NCBI GenBank assembly: GCA_964648365.1 | Contig: CAZYLK010000007.1 | Location: forward strand, 3,584 to 67,583 | Length of the DNA stretch: 64,000 nt | DNA from: SURF-32 sp964648365 | Lineage (GTDB): Bacteria > Planctomycetota > Phycisphaerae > UBA1845 | Direction: 5' to 3' | Program-made: the position numbers and the translations under genes | Part shown: positions 44,773 to 54,032 of the stretch, in pieces | How the letters are laid out: every line of letters starts with the position of its first letter | Position numbering within the stretch: the stretch's first letter is position 1 | Notes under the pieces: generated by a model | Told to the model about the DNA's origin: nothing | Database searches by the model: none | Seen by the model: only the letters and a program-made list of their open reading frames with translations

Positions 44773-46014
44773 TCAAACCAGTCCCACGGGGACCGCAGCG
44801 ACGCGGTCGCTCAATGGAATGCGTTCACGGCACAGGCATACGACTGCGCCATCGGAGCGAGCCAGGTCCAGCCGGTCCAGCGGCCCGAAGCAGGCACTCC
44901 ACTCGCGCCGCGGCGTTGCGGATTTTTTGATCTCGATGGGGTAGATGGACCGGTCCTGCAAGATGAGCAGGTCGATCTCGTTACGGTCTCGGTCGCGGTA
45001 GTAGTAGACGGGCGGTTGCTTTCCCAGGTTCCACCAGCTCCTGAGAATCTCCGCCACGACGTACGTTTCCAGGACCGCGCCGCTCATCGCGCCGGATTCG
45101 AGCGTCTCGGGCGACGACCAGTCCGTAAGGTAGGCGCACAGCCCGGTGTCGAGGAAGTACAGCTTGGGCCGTTTGACCAAACGCTTGGTGACGTTGGTGT
45201 GATAGGGTTGCAACAACAGAACCTGGAAGCTGGCTTGCAGGATCGACAGCCAGCTCTTGGCCGTGTTGACCGCCACGTCGGCGTCGCGGGCCAGGTCGGT
45301 CAGGTTGAGCATCTGGCCGGTGCGGGCGGCGCAGGCTTTGAGAAACCGCACGAACGTCGCTTCGTTGCCGACTTGGGCGAGGTCTTTCACGTCGCGCTGC
45401 AGGTAAGTCTGGAGCAGGGAACCATAGAACAGATCACGGTCTTTGACCTCTCCAGTCACCAGGGCAGGGAAGGAGCCCATCCAGATGTCCGTATAGACCT
45501 GCTTGAGCGACAGCGTCGGCGCCGACGCCTCGCGCCGCTCCAGCGCGTGCCTCGTCGGCAGGAAGGGCTCGTCGCAGAATTCGAGCCGCCGCCGCTCGCG
45601 GTTCGAGAAACCCAACAGCGACAGGATCGCCACGCGCCCGGCGAGCGTCTCGGAAACGCCGCGCATGAGGTGAAATTGCTGCGAACCGGTAAGCCAGAAC
45701 AGGCCGCTATGCCGCCGCTGGTCGGCCGCCAGCTTGATGTAGGGCAGAAGCTGCGGGGCGTACTGAATCTCATCGATCAGCACCGGCGGCGCGAACCGGT
45801 CGAGGAAAAGGGCCGGGTCGTTTTGCGCCAATCCGCGCAGCGGCGGATCGTCCAGCGATACATAGCGTCGCTCTTGACCCGCTAGTTCCCGCAGGAGTGT
45901 CGTCTTGCCGACCTGTCTGGGTCCGGTGACGAGCAGAACGGGGAACTGCTCCGAGGCCGCGCGGCAAGCGGCGGCGATCTCGCGAGGAAAGTAGTTGGTC
46001 CGGCCATTGTGCAA
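44773..46014 (-). CDS. AAA_14 / DUF4143 ATPase
   Basis: A 413-residue protein. Walker A is GPRQVGKTTLLREL near residue 31; Walker B is VLIDEIQYAPQLL near 78; a sensor-like LTGSQQFHLM follows. The C-terminal DUF4143 domain has YFLDTGLCAYL, MSGAVLETYVV and YYYRDRDRNEIDLLI, related to restriction-endonuclease folds. These orphans are widespread in prokaryotes and behave as defence or mobile-element-associated genes of uncertain function. The gene lies convergent to the propeller gene and divergent from the next one. Confidence 0.93.
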   Translation of the reverse strand: MHNGRTNYFPREIAAACRAASEQFPVLLVTGPRQVGKTTLLRELAGQERRYVSLDDPPLRGLAQNDPALFLDRFAPPVLIDEIQYAPQLLPYIKLAADQRRHSGLFWLTGSQQFHLMRGVSETLAGRVAILSLLGFSNRERRRLEFCDEPFLPTRHALERREASAPTLSLKQVYTDIWMGSFPALVTGEVKDRDLFYGSLLQTYLQRDVKDLAQVGNEATFVRFLKACAARTGQMLNLTDLARDADVAVNTAKSWLSILQASFQVLLLQPYHTNVTKRLVKRPKLYFLDTGLCAYLTDWSSPETLESGAMSGAVLETYVVAEILRSWWNLGKQPPVYYYRDRDRNEIDLLILQDRSIYPIEIKKSATPRREWSACFGPLDRLDLARSDGAVVCLCRERIPLSDRVAAVPVGLV

Positions 46015-46163
46015 TCAGAATGCAAAATAGCCGGACCAGTCGTCTCGGTCAACTCGGTAGGTCGGCGGGCGTTACTCGGATCGGGATTGCAGCCGGACGC
46101 GGATGCCGCCGACAAGTCCGATATCGCAAGGGTCTGCGGACCGATTGCCCGAGTTGGAGTTGT

Positions 46164-48164
46164 ATGAGCACCGCGTCAGGACATATCGGACCGCAAGTTC
46201 GATGCGCGGCCGAGCCGTGCAGGCCGCGGGGTAAGCCCGGATCGGTTGTGCTCGATCTGGCCGCCATCCTCGCGCTCAGCCTCTTCCTCGAACTCGGTCA
46301 CTTCGGCTGGCAGTCGGGGCGGACGATTCTGAATGCCGACTCGATTCAGTATGTGGACAACGCGTGCGCGCTGCTCGACCCACAGGTTGGTGCTGATTTC
46401 AGCTTCCGCAAGCCGGGCTATTCGTTCATCCTGGCGGGGGCGTTGCTGCTCTTTGGCAACGTCGGTTGGGGGGCGATCGCGCTCAATCACGTGTTTCAAG
46501 CGCTCACGCCGCTGGCCGCGTACGGGGTGGGGCGGCTGCTGGCGGGGCGGGGCGGCGGGTGGCTGGCGGCCGTGCTGACCATGGCGCGGCTGCTGGGCGT
46601 CGTTCACGCAGACCGGATCATGTCCGAGGCGCCCTACACCGTGCTGATGACACTGGCAGTGCTGGCGCTGTGTGCGGCGGTCAGCACGCCGCGCGGTCCG
46701 CTGGGCAGTCCCGCGGGCGTCGCGGCCGGTCGCGTCAGGTGGTGGGCCGCGGCCGGGACGGCGCTGGCGGCCGCGTGGCTGCTTCGGGCAACGGCCGTGG
46801 CGGCGATTGCGGCGGGCCTCGTCACGTTCGCCGTCGTACATCGGGAAGTATGGCGGGATTGGTTGTTCAAGATTTGCAGGATGGCGCGGTCAGTGGGTCG
46901 GGCCGCACTCGGCGGCAGGCGGCGCGGCGCGAGCGTCAGCCCGTGCGAAGCGTCGACGGCAAAAGTCGGTCGTGTGGGAGCGCCTGACGCAGCCGCCGTC
47001 AGGCTGGACGCGGGCGGTTCCGGCGGTCGTGCCTGCACGGTCGCGGCACTGGCGCTTTGCATTCCGATTTCGGCGGCGTTGATTCTCGAGTGCTCACTCA
47101 ATGCCGCAACCTGGGGACAGTTTCGGCCGGGCAGCGGGACGGCCGGAACCGCGCTCTATCTTCGCACGCGGGCGTGGCAGGGCGATCCGGATGCCGCGAC
47201 GGCCAACACGCGCGTGATCGTCGAGAATTTTCTCCTGCGCGACGAGGGCGATTTATCAGGCACGAGCGGCGACCCGGCGCCCCCCCCCGGGAGCGACCGG
47301 GCGGCTACTCCCGCAATCGGCCCTGCGCTACCGTTCACCGTTGGCGGGGCGACGCTCCGGCGTCCGGGCGGGCCGACGACGCGGCTGACCCTGCCGGACG
47401 TGTGGATCGCGTGGCATCGGGCCAGAATGCAACCCGGATGGGACGAATGGCGCGTGGATCGGGCGATGCGCGCAGCCGCCATCGACCAGATCGCCGCCGC
47501 CCCCGGTACGTACCTGACCGTGACCGGGCGCGTCTTCCTGCGGCAAGTGTTACGCCTTCGTTCCGGATCGCCGCTGAGCACCGGCGACGCCGACGCGAGC
47601 GCCGAAATCGACGCGCGCCGCGAGGCGGACCTTGCGAACGACGCGGCGCCGTCACCGTGGTACTTGCACTGGGGCTTGCCCCACCGCAATCCGGCCTACG
47701 CCGCGGCGCTCGTCGAGCGGATGCAGCGCGCCGCCGACACGTCGGCGCCGTTTTCGCGCGCCGAGCCGATTCGCACGGCGCGCTACGTCACAATGTTGCC
47801 GGCGTTCCGCCGGGTCGCCGCAATGCTGGCGTCGATCGCGTCGCTGACCCCGGCCGCGGCGCTGCTCGTGTGCGCGTGGCTGGGCGTGCATCGCCGACCC
47901 TGCGCCCTGATCGCGATGATCTACGTCGCCGACGCCGCGCTGATTTCGCTGACGGCGTGCTCGGATGAATCGCTGCCGCGGTTTATGGACGCGTGGATCG
48001 GCGTCGATGCGGCCGTCGTCTCGGCGGGCCTGATCGTCGCCGGCCGCTGCGCCTGGCGCTGGGTCAACCGCAGCGTTGTCGTGCGGCGCCCGTCACAGCC
48101 GGCGCCGCCCGGCGCGCATGTTCCAGTGGCGATCGGCTCACACCGCCCGGACTGCGCCGGATAA
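46164..48164 (+). CDS. Multi-pass membrane protein, PMT-like
   Basis: A 666-residue protein, start at ATG 46164 with GGAG six bases upstream. About ten hydrophobic helices; the loop between helix 1 and 2 has LNADSIQYVDNA and FRKPGYSFILAGALLLFGN, a PMT-like pattern with acidic residues. A Ser/Gly/Pro-rich segment in the middle contains a 9-C run at 47280-47288 encoding PPP. Two long low-complexity loops (about residues 230-300 and 390-480) separate the helix groups, unlike standard PMT proteins. Probably a GT-C glycosyltransferase or related lipid-sugar enzyme; the donor is unknown. Located alone, outside the main polysaccharide cluster. Confidence 0.65.
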   Translation: MSTASGHIGPQVRCAAEPCRPRGKPGSVVLDLAAILALSLFLELGHFGWQSGRTILNADSIQYVDNACALLDPQVGADFSFRKPGYSFILAGALLLFGNVGWGAIALNHVFQALTPLAAYGVGRLLAGRGGGWLAAVLTMARLLGVVHADRIMSEAPYTVLMTLAVLALCAAVSTPRGPLGSPAGVAAGRVRWWAAAGTALAAAWLLRATAVAAIAAGLVTFAVVHREVWRDWLFKICRMARSVGRAALGGRRRGASVSPCEASTAKVGRVGAPDAAAVRLDAGGSGGRACTVAALALCIPISAALILECSLNAATWGQFRPGSGTAGTALYLRTRAWQGDPDAATANTRVIVENFLLRDEGDLSGTSGDPAPPPGSDRAATPAIGPALPFTVGGATLRRPGGPTTRLTLPDVWIAWHRARMQPGWDEWRVDRAMRAAAIDQIAAAPGTYLTVTGRVFLRQVLRLRSGSPLSTGDADASAEIDARREADLANDAAPSPWYLHWGLPHRNPAYAAALVERMQRAADTSAPFSRAEPIRTARYVTMLPAFRRVAAMLASIASLTPAAALLVCAWLGVHRRPCALIAMIYVADAALISLTACSDESLPRFMDAWIGVDAAVVSAGLIVAGRCAWRWVNRSVVVRRPSQPAPPGAHVPVAIGSHRPDCAG

Positions 48165-48187
48165 GCAACGTCCACCCGCGGTGTGGC

Positions 48188-49879
48188 TCAGGCGGTGACC
48201 TCGGCCACGGCCTCAACCGTCACCCGCAGTGCTTCTTCCAGCGTCGTGAGGCCGTCCTTGACCTTGGTGATCGCGTCGTCGCGCAGCGTGATCGCGCCGT
48301 GGGCAACGGCGTACTTGTGCAGCTTCTCGGTGGCGGCCTTGTCCATGACCAGTTCGGACAGCCCTTCGTCAAACGGCACCAACTCGTAGATGCCGACGCG
48401 ATCGTAGTAGCCGCCGCGCAAGCAGCGGGCGCAGCCGGCGCCGCGATGGATGATCGCGCCCTGCCGGTCGAGCGGGATGCCGAGCATCCGACGTTCGGTG
48501 GCGTTGGGCTCATAGCCTTCCTTGCAGTTGTCGCAGATGCGCCGCACGAGCCGCTGGGCCATGACGCCGATCAGGGCGCTGGCGACGAGGTACGCTTCGC
48601 AATCCATGTCGAGCAGTCGCGTCACCGCGCCGACGGCCGAGTTGGTGTGCAGCGTTGCGAAAACCAGGTGGCCCGTCAGCGACGCTTCCAGCGCCAGGTG
48701 AGCCGTCTCGTGATCGCGGATTTCACCGACCATGATGACATCCGGGTCATGGCGGACGATGTTGCGCAGCGCGGACGGGAACGACACGCCGAACTCGGTG
48801 TTGACCTGAACCTGGTTGACGCCCGCGATGCGGTATTCGACCGGATCCTCCACCGTGATGATATGTTTGTCGATCGAGTTGATCATCTGCAGCGCGGCGT
48901 AGAGCGTGGTGCTCTTGCCGCTGCCCGTCGGGCCGGTGATCAGCAGGATGCCGTGCGGGCGGCGGATCAATCGTTCCCATGCCTGTCGGATTTCCTGTCC
49001 CATCCCCAGCCGGTCGAGCGTGATGCGCGAGCGGTCGGTCGACAGCAGTCGCAGCGTCGCCCGCTCGCCCCACTCGGTCGTGATGACCGCGACGCGGATG
49101 TCGATCTCCTGCTCGAAGCTGCGGTGGCTGAACCGGCCGTCCTGACCCTTGCGGCGCTCGGTGATGTCCAGATTCGAGAGCACCTTGATGCGCGAGATCA
49201 TCGCCGCATGGGCTTCCATCGGAAACGCCCGCGATTCGATCATCCGCCCGTCGATGCGCAGCCGCACGCGCAGGCGATCCGTCTGCGGTTCGATGTGAAT
49301 ATCGCTCGCCCGCCGGTCGACCGCCTCGTCCACGATGCTGTCGAGTTGCTCGACCATGTTCAGGCCGGACTCGACCACGGTCGCGGTGGCGGTGGAGATC
49401 GGCACGGTGTCCACCATGCGCCCGCCCTTGGAGCGGGCCTCACCGTACACGTCGTTGCAGGCTTCGATGATCTGGTAGCGCGGGCTGACGACGTATTGCA
49501 CCGGCCGCTGAAACCGCTGCCCGATCGCCGCCTTGACCGACGGATCCACCGGGTCCGCCACGGCCGCGACAAGCTGACCGGAGACCTCGCCGAATATGAG
49601 GCAGTGCTTGCGCCGGGCCACGTTCTCCGGCAGCGTCAGCGCCCACGCCGCCGACGGTCGCCGGCGCGACAGATCGAGAAAGCGAAGGCCGTTCTGCTCG
49701 GCGTACGCCTTAGCCACGTCGGCGTCGCTGATGAAATCCCGTGCGATCAGTACGTCCACCAGCGGGATGCCGCTGATCTCCGAGTCCAGCCGCGCCTCGT
49801 GCAATGCGGAAAGCGTAAGCGCCCCGTCGTCCAGCAGCTTGGAGACGATCTTCGTTTCGGCGGTTTCAGCGGCAATCAT
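48188..49879 (-). CDS. Type II secretion/type IV pilus assembly ATPase GspE/PilB
   Basis: A 563-residue secretion ATPase. The N-terminal GspE/PilB domain (1-150) ends at RPVQYVVSPRYQI; the ATPase has Walker A GPTGSGKST (about 315-323), the Asp box TVEDPVEYRI, Walker B VGEIRDHETA and the His box TLHTNSA; the zinc motif CDNC...CARC is near 465-505 with four Cys. It drives extension of a pseudopilus or pilus at the inner membrane. GspF/PilC and the pilin are not nearby, so the partners are elsewhere. ATG at 49879 follows GGGAG. Confidence 0.93.
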   Translation of the reverse strand: MIAAETAETKIVSKLLDDGALTLSALHEARLDSEISGIPLVDVLIARDFISDADVAKAYAEQNGLRFLDLSRRRPSAAWALTLPENVARRKHCLIFGEVSGQLVAAVADPVDPSVKAAIGQRFQRPVQYVVSPRYQIIEACNDVYGEARSKGGRMVDTVPISTATATVVESGLNMVEQLDSIVDEAVDRRASDIHIEPQTDRLRVRLRIDGRMIESRAFPMEAHAAMISRIKVLSNLDITERRKGQDGRFSHRSFEQEIDIRVAVITTEWGERATLRLLSTDRSRITLDRLGMGQEIRQAWERLIRRPHGILLITGPTGSGKSTTLYAALQMINSIDKHIITVEDPVEYRIAGVNQVQVNTEFGVSFPSALRNIVRHDPDVIMVGEIRDHETAHLALEASLTGHLVFATLHTNSAVGAVTRLLDMDCEAYLVASALIGVMAQRLVRRICDNCKEGYEPNATERRMLGIPLDRQGAIIHRGAGCARCLRGGYYDRVGIYELVPFDEGLSELVMDKAATEKLHKYAVAHGAITLRDDAITKVKDGLTTLEEALRVTVEAVAEVTA

Positions 49880-50302
49880 GAGTGAGACTCCCGTACCCGA
49901 CTGAGCGACGAGCCTTCCGGCGCGACGATGCCTCCGCTCGCACCGCGTCGCGCGATTATCGCGCAGAACGACCTCGTCCCGCAAGCGCCGGTGGCTGAGG
50001 CTGTCAGGGTCACGGGCGCACGGCGACTAACGGAATGATCTGCCGGTCCATGCCGGTGGGGGGCGTTCCGGGGCGTCGGCTCGGAGGGTCGGTTTGTTCG
50101 TCGAATCCGCGACGGGTATGTTTGGGGGAGCCCGTCGGCCGCGTTGCGCTGGCCCGCGGGCAGTGTGACGCGGCGCCGCGCTTGCGTGCGCCGGCGCCGG
50201 AGAAGGCCCCGGTCGCCGGGCCCGGAAACGCGACCCGTGCGGCCGATCGAATCAACGGCCGCGCGCCGATCGGACGCCTGAGTGACGCCTGGAACCCCCA
50301 CC
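49880..50302. other. Divergent intergenic region between GspE and the ECF sigma gene
   Basis: About 420 bp with no credible gene, carrying the promoters of the divergent secretion ATPase and sigma factor genes. ECF sigma factors often recognise a promoter with AAC around -35 and CGT at -10 of their own gene; I could not place one with confidence. Confidence 0.4.
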
Positions 50303-50974
50303 ATGACCGCGGCCCCGGCAAGCAGCGACGCCCCGCGGCGGATCGACCCGCGCCAATGGGTCGAACGCCACGGCGACGTGCTCTACCGCTACGCCCGCCA
50401 GCGCGTGCGCGACGCCGAGACGGCGGAAGAGCTTGTTCAGGAGACGTTTCTGGCGGCACTGAAGGCGGCCGGGGAATACGCAAGTCGATCCGCGGAACAG
50501 ACGTGGCTCATGGGGATTCTCAAGCACAAAATCGTGGACTGGTATCGCCGCGCCAGCCGCGATGCCGCCGTGGCCGAGGATGACGCGTGGCAGGAGCGCT
50601 ACTTCCACCAGAGCGGCTTCAACCGACGCGGCACCTGGCTGACCGGTCCGACGACGCACGACCTCCTTCCGGCGGAGCCCGGCGAGCGGAGCGACTTCCG
50701 CGACGCTCTGGACCACTGCTTGCAGGGTCTGACGCAGCGGACGCAGACCGCGTTTATTCTGCGTGAAGTGGAACAAATGGAACCGGAGCAGGTCTGCCGG
50801 ATCATGAACATCAACCGGCCGAACTACTGGGCGCTGATGCACCGGGCCAGAATGCAGCTTCGCGAGTGCCTCGAAAGCACGTGGCTGGGCGGGGAGCGCG
50901 GCCGCCCGCCCGGAAAGGGCGCCCGATCATCGGGAGAGGACGCCCATCCATCGACGGAGGGCGCCCGCCCATGA
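50303..50974 (+). CDS. ECF-type RNA polymerase sigma factor
   Basis: A 223-residue sigma-70 family protein. Region 2 is YRYARQRVRDAETAEELVQE with the usual acidic/aromatic pattern; region 4 is FILREVEQMEPEQVCRIM followed by NINRPNYWALMHRARMQLRE. There is an insertion between the two domains (GFNRRGTWLTGPTTH). The C-terminal end is a heptad-type repeat with period of seven residues: RGRPPGK-GARSSGE-DAHPSTE-GARP, i.e. a 21-nt tandem. The ATG at 50303 is chosen over a GTG seven codons upstream. Its TGA overlaps the ATG of the anti-sigma gene, as expected for a sigma/anti-sigma unit. Confidence 0.9.
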   Translation: MTAAPASSDAPRRIDPRQWVERHGDVLYRYARQRVRDAETAEELVQETFLAALKAAGEYASRSAEQTWLMGILKHKIVDWYRRASRDAAVAEDDAWQERYFHQSGFNRRGTWLTGPTTHDLLPAEPGERSDFRDALDHCLQGLTQRTQTAFILREVEQMEPEQVCRIMNINRPNYWALMHRARMQLRECLESTWLGGERGRPPGKGARSSGEDAHPSTEGARP

Positions 50975-51246
50975 TGACCTGCCAGGAAGTGGCCGAGCTG
51001 GTCGACCGCTCGCTCGACGAGAAGTTGCCGTGGACCCAGCGCTGGGTGGTGCGGCTTCACCTGCTCTACTGCAAGGCGTGCGTTCGATACCGGCGGCACG
51101 TGCGCACGATGCGCCGGTTGATCCGCGAAGAGGTCTCCGCGACGCCTGACGCGGCCGCGCCGGACGCCACCCGCCCCGCGACCTGCGAGACGCTGCCGCC
51201 CCCGGCGCGGCAGCGGATTATTGAGACGCTCGAGAAACATGCGTAG
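50971..51246 (+). CDS. Zinc-finger anti-sigma factor (zf-HC2-like)
   Basis: A 91-residue protein with the zf-HC2 pattern: MTCQEVAELVDRSLDEKL with Cys near the N terminus, then RLHLLYCKACVRYRRHV with His-x3-Cys-x2-Cys. Such small proteins bind the ECF sigma factor encoded upstream and release it upon a signal, often redox. The first of two ATGs at 50971 overlaps the sigma stop (ATGA). No membrane helix follows, so it is a soluble anti-sigma factor; the last 30 residues are Pro/Ala rich. Confidence 0.8.
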   Translation: MMTCQEVAELVDRSLDEKLPWTQRWVVRLHLLYCKACVRYRRHVRTMRRLIREEVSATPDAAAPDATRPATCETLPPPARQRIIETLEKHA

Positions 51247-51315
51247 GCGGAGCGACTTTCAGCGCACGCTGAGAAACCCAGGGTTGTTGTCTGAACGAAT
51301 CGTCGAGGGGCAACC

Positions 51316-51885
51316 ATGACAGACGCCGACAGTCCGTACCCGCCACATTACACGACGGCCACGCGCGCGCTGCTGCGCTTCGCGATGGTCATGCTCATCA
51401 TCGGCCTGCTGAGCGGCGTCGCCTTTCAGGAATCGTCAAAGAAAGTGCCGCTGACGCCCGCCCCCGGCGGCCCCCCCTACTGGGACACGGTGCTGCGGCT
51501 GGCGGTGGTGCATGGGCACGTCTTCGTGACCGGCGTGCTGATGCCCCTGGCCCTGGCCGGGATGCTGCACCTGGCCCGCCTCCACGGCGGCCGCCCGATC
51601 AGCCGCCGCGCCCTGACGTGGGTCGTGCGGACCTACGTGCCGTTTGCGTCGGCGACCGTCACGCTGATGCTGCTTAAGGGGTATCACTTTCTACTGGCGG
51701 TGCGACGCGGGGCGACGGACATGATCGCCATCGACGCGTCCTACCTGGGCGGCAACCTCTGGCTGCGCCACGGCGTCTACGGCCTCTCTCACGTCGGCAT
51801 GTCGCTTGGGCTGGGCATCTTCGTGTGGTGCCTCTGGAGGAGCCTGGGCGCGGGCGGTCGGGAGTCGGCCGGCAGCGCTCCGTAG
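51316..51885 (+). CDS. Integral membrane protein, possibly DUF2871-like
   Basis: A 189-residue protein with about five transmembrane helices. Several His lie in helices: VVHGHVFVTGVLMPLALAGM, YHFLLA, and LSHVGMSLGLGIF, an arrangement reminiscent of heme-binding or DUF2871 family proteins. GGGGCAAC lies directly before ATG 51316. It may respond to the sigma/anti-sigma pair that precedes it by 69 bp on the same strand. Heme is a suggestion only. Confidence 0.55.
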   Translation: MTDADSPYPPHYTTATRALLRFAMVMLIIGLLSGVAFQESSKKVPLTPAPGGPPYWDTVLRLAVVHGHVFVTGVLMPLALAGMLHLARLHGGRPISRRALTWVVRTYVPFASATVTLMLLKGYHFLLAVRRGATDMIAIDASYLGGNLWLRHGVYGLSHVGMSLGLGIFVWCLWRSLGAGGRESAGSAP

Positions 51886-51941
51886 CGGGCTCCACGCGGC
51901 ACCGCTGGAGTCTCGTCAGCCCGAACGAGCACAGCAGCAAC

Positions 51942-52355
51942 CTACTTCACCTTCGAGACAGGCTGATCCGGATGCGCCGGATTCGGCAGGACGCGCCGGC
52001 CCTGACAATCCGCCAGCAGGTCCAGCTTTTCCAGGACGGTCTGCCCGATGAGCACTTCGTCGCCGAGCACCAGCGCCTCCTCAAGGGTATCGCGGCCGAG
52101 CAATTCAAAGATGATCGGGCCGGTCACGTCGACCGTGTCCTTGCGGCCGTCGGCGTACTCGGCAACCCGCTGTCCGCGGATGCCCAGGCCCAGCCGCTCG
52201 CGGATGTGGACGGGGATGACGGATCGCACGGCGCCGGTCTCCACCAGTGCATCGGCCTCGTAGGATCGGACCGACGTGGCCGGAATATCGCCCGTGCGGG
52301 AGCGCTCGTCGTCTACCGCATTGGTGAGCCGTACCCGGACGCGTATCTCGCCCAT
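51942..52355 (-). CDS. Retropepsin-like aspartic protease family protein
   Basis: A 137-residue clan-AA aspartic protease-like protein. The region ALVETGAVRSVIP aligns with the family's active-site loop LVDTGA; here the Asp is Glu39, a change that usually removes activity. The second half is well conserved (GQRVAEYADGR, EALVLGDEVLIGQTVLEKLDLL and PNPAHPDQP). The ATG at 52355 begins the MGEIRVRVRLTN strand; the longer frame adds 13 residues that do not look natural. The function of these small bacterial retropepsin-like proteins is unknown. Confidence 0.8.
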   Translation of the reverse strand: MGEIRVRVRLTNAVDDERSRTGDIPATSVRSYEADALVETGAVRSVIPVHIRERLGLGIRGQRVAEYADGRKDTVDVTGPIIFELLGRDTLEEALVLGDEVLIGQTVLEKLDLLADCQGRRVLPNPAHPDQPVSKVK

Positions 52356-52519
52356 GCCTGCCCTCTCGTCTTGTTGATTCAACTGGACGGCCATGCCTTA
52401 TTTTAGTTCAGGAGGCCAGACACGCCAACTCAATCCTCGCGCGCAACTCCGCACCCGGGATGAACGGCCCTTGCAGACGGGGATGATCTGCTACGCAGCG
52501 ATCACGCGCCCGTACAGCG

Positions 52520-53833
52520 CTACCCCGCGCCCGGATGCGATTGCCCTGCCCCCCCCACATGCCGCACCAGCCGCTCCCACTGCGAAAAATAATCCCGCTC
52601 CGCCACGTCCATCGGGCTTTTGAAAAAGCAGGCCAGATGCTTCATCGGCCCACTCGCACCGCGGCGCAGCTCCAGTTCCGCGAATCGGGCGATGTCGATG
52701 ACCAGCGGCGCGGCCAGCATCGAGTCGCTGCCCTGCCAGGTGAATTGCATGTTCATCTTGGTGCCCAGGAACCCCTGGAAGTGGATAAAGTCCCAGGCGA
52801 CCTTCCAGTCGTCGAGCGACGGGATGTACTCGATCGAGGTGTGCGTGGCGGGCTTGTAGCCGACGACGTCGGCGATGGTGGAATCCTTCGACTTGATCTT
52901 CGCCGCTCGTGTGCTTGCATCGGCCAGCACCTGTCCGTCCCGGTTGCCGAGAATGTTATGCCCCACCCACGAGAGCACCTTCAGGTGCCGCATGGCGAAC
53001 ATCGGCGCCAGCACCGACTTGATCAGCGTCTCTCCCGTCTTGCCGTCGCATCCCATGTAGGGACGGCCGAGTTCCTCCGCCCGGGCGCGCAGCGCGGGAA
53101 CCGAAATGCCCAGCGAAGGCGTGAAGTTGACGTACGCACAGCCGGCCTCCACCGCTGCCAGTGCATAGAGCGAACTCGTCGAGAGCACGTCCTGTCCGGG
53201 TGACGAGAGCAGCCGGTCAAGTTCAGGCCAATCGCGCAGTGACTCGGATGCGGCGTGATTCGATTCGCACGACGAGACGTTGATGACCACGACGCGATCG
53301 AGCCGGTTCTCTTCGCGGAAGCGGCGAATGTCCGCGCACAGGCGGTCGATGGTCGCGCGTGCCGTCGGTTCGGCACTTCTTGCTCTCGGCCGCACGGGGT
53401 TCTGATCCAACATGCCGCGCACGGCCGCGGTTGCCCCAAGCAGCGAGCCGGCCGCGACGTTGGCGTGCATGGCCACCAGGTCGTCGCTGCAGTAGCGAAT
53501 GACCTCAGGCTCGAACAGTCCCGCCCGGTCGTGCGTCTCCAGCACCGCATCGAGGAGCGTAACGTCACGTACCTCGTGGCCCCCCAGGATGATCTGATCC
53601 AGGGCGATCAGTCCGGCGTCCGCGAAGGCCGGCAGTTGTGAAACCAGACCCTCCTGCCCGCACAGCCCTCGTTTCAGCGCCGCCAGCCCCAGGGCGACAC
53701 TGCTGCCGATCGACCCGCACACGCCGATCAGCCACAGGCCCGTTCGATTGTCGGTTGCCACGCCCAAAAAAAACGTCTCCCCCGTCGAGCCCCCATCATA
53801 GGGGATCGGGGCCTGCGGTTCCATGAAGGGCAT
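52520..53833 (-). CDS. ino1: Inositol-3-phosphate synthase
   Basis: A 437-residue NAD-dependent enzyme that makes 1D-myo-inositol 3-phosphate from glucose 6-phosphate. Family markers: GVCGSIGSSVALGLAALK (NAD binding), VVINVSSCESNHA, YVNFTPSLGIS, MGCDGKTGETLIKSVLAPMF with the catalytic Lys, and LSWVGHNILGNRDG. Length is close to bacterial/archaeal members. Two ATGs are near (53833, 53824); GGGGG precedes both. An 8-A run at 53766-53773 is inside the gene. Inositol could feed lipids or, with the amino-sugar enzymes of the polysaccharide locus, an amino-inositol, but it lies 30 kb away. Confidence 0.92.
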   Translation of the reverse strand: MPFMEPQAPIPYDGGSTGETFFLGVATDNRTGLWLIGVCGSIGSSVALGLAALKRGLCGQEGLVSQLPAFADAGLIALDQIILGGHEVRDVTLLDAVLETHDRAGLFEPEVIRYCSDDLVAMHANVAAGSLLGATAAVRGMLDQNPVRPRARSAEPTARATIDRLCADIRRFREENRLDRVVVINVSSCESNHAASESLRDWPELDRLLSSPGQDVLSTSSLYALAAVEAGCAYVNFTPSLGISVPALRARAEELGRPYMGCDGKTGETLIKSVLAPMFAMRHLKVLSWVGHNILGNRDGQVLADASTRAAKIKSKDSTIADVVGYKPATHTSIEYIPSLDDWKVAWDFIHFQGFLGTKMNMQFTWQGSDSMLAAPLVIDIARFAELELRRGASGPMKHLACFFKSPMDVAERDYFSQWERLVRHVGGAGQSHPGAG

Positions 53834-54032
53834 CCCCCCCGGACGAATGTCCCGCCGGGCACGCCCCCATGCGAAGGAGAGACGATTGCCCGCGCCGTCT
53901 GCCCCGCGGAGCGGGCTTGTGCTGCGGCGCGGAACGACGGCGGAGCGGCCGCCCGCCATCGGGGCTGCCGCTCCGCCAGGTTTTCGAGCATGCTTCCGCC
54001 GCGCGCCGTCGCGGCCGCGGTCGGATCGGGTT

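Noticed and set aside
47993..49885. 630-codon forward ORF
   Set aside because: It is antisense to the GspE/PilB gene and has no domain; a shadow.
53766..53773. Frameshift in inositol-phosphate synthase at the A8 run
   Set aside because: The reading frame is intact and all family motifs follow downstream, so no frameshift is needed.
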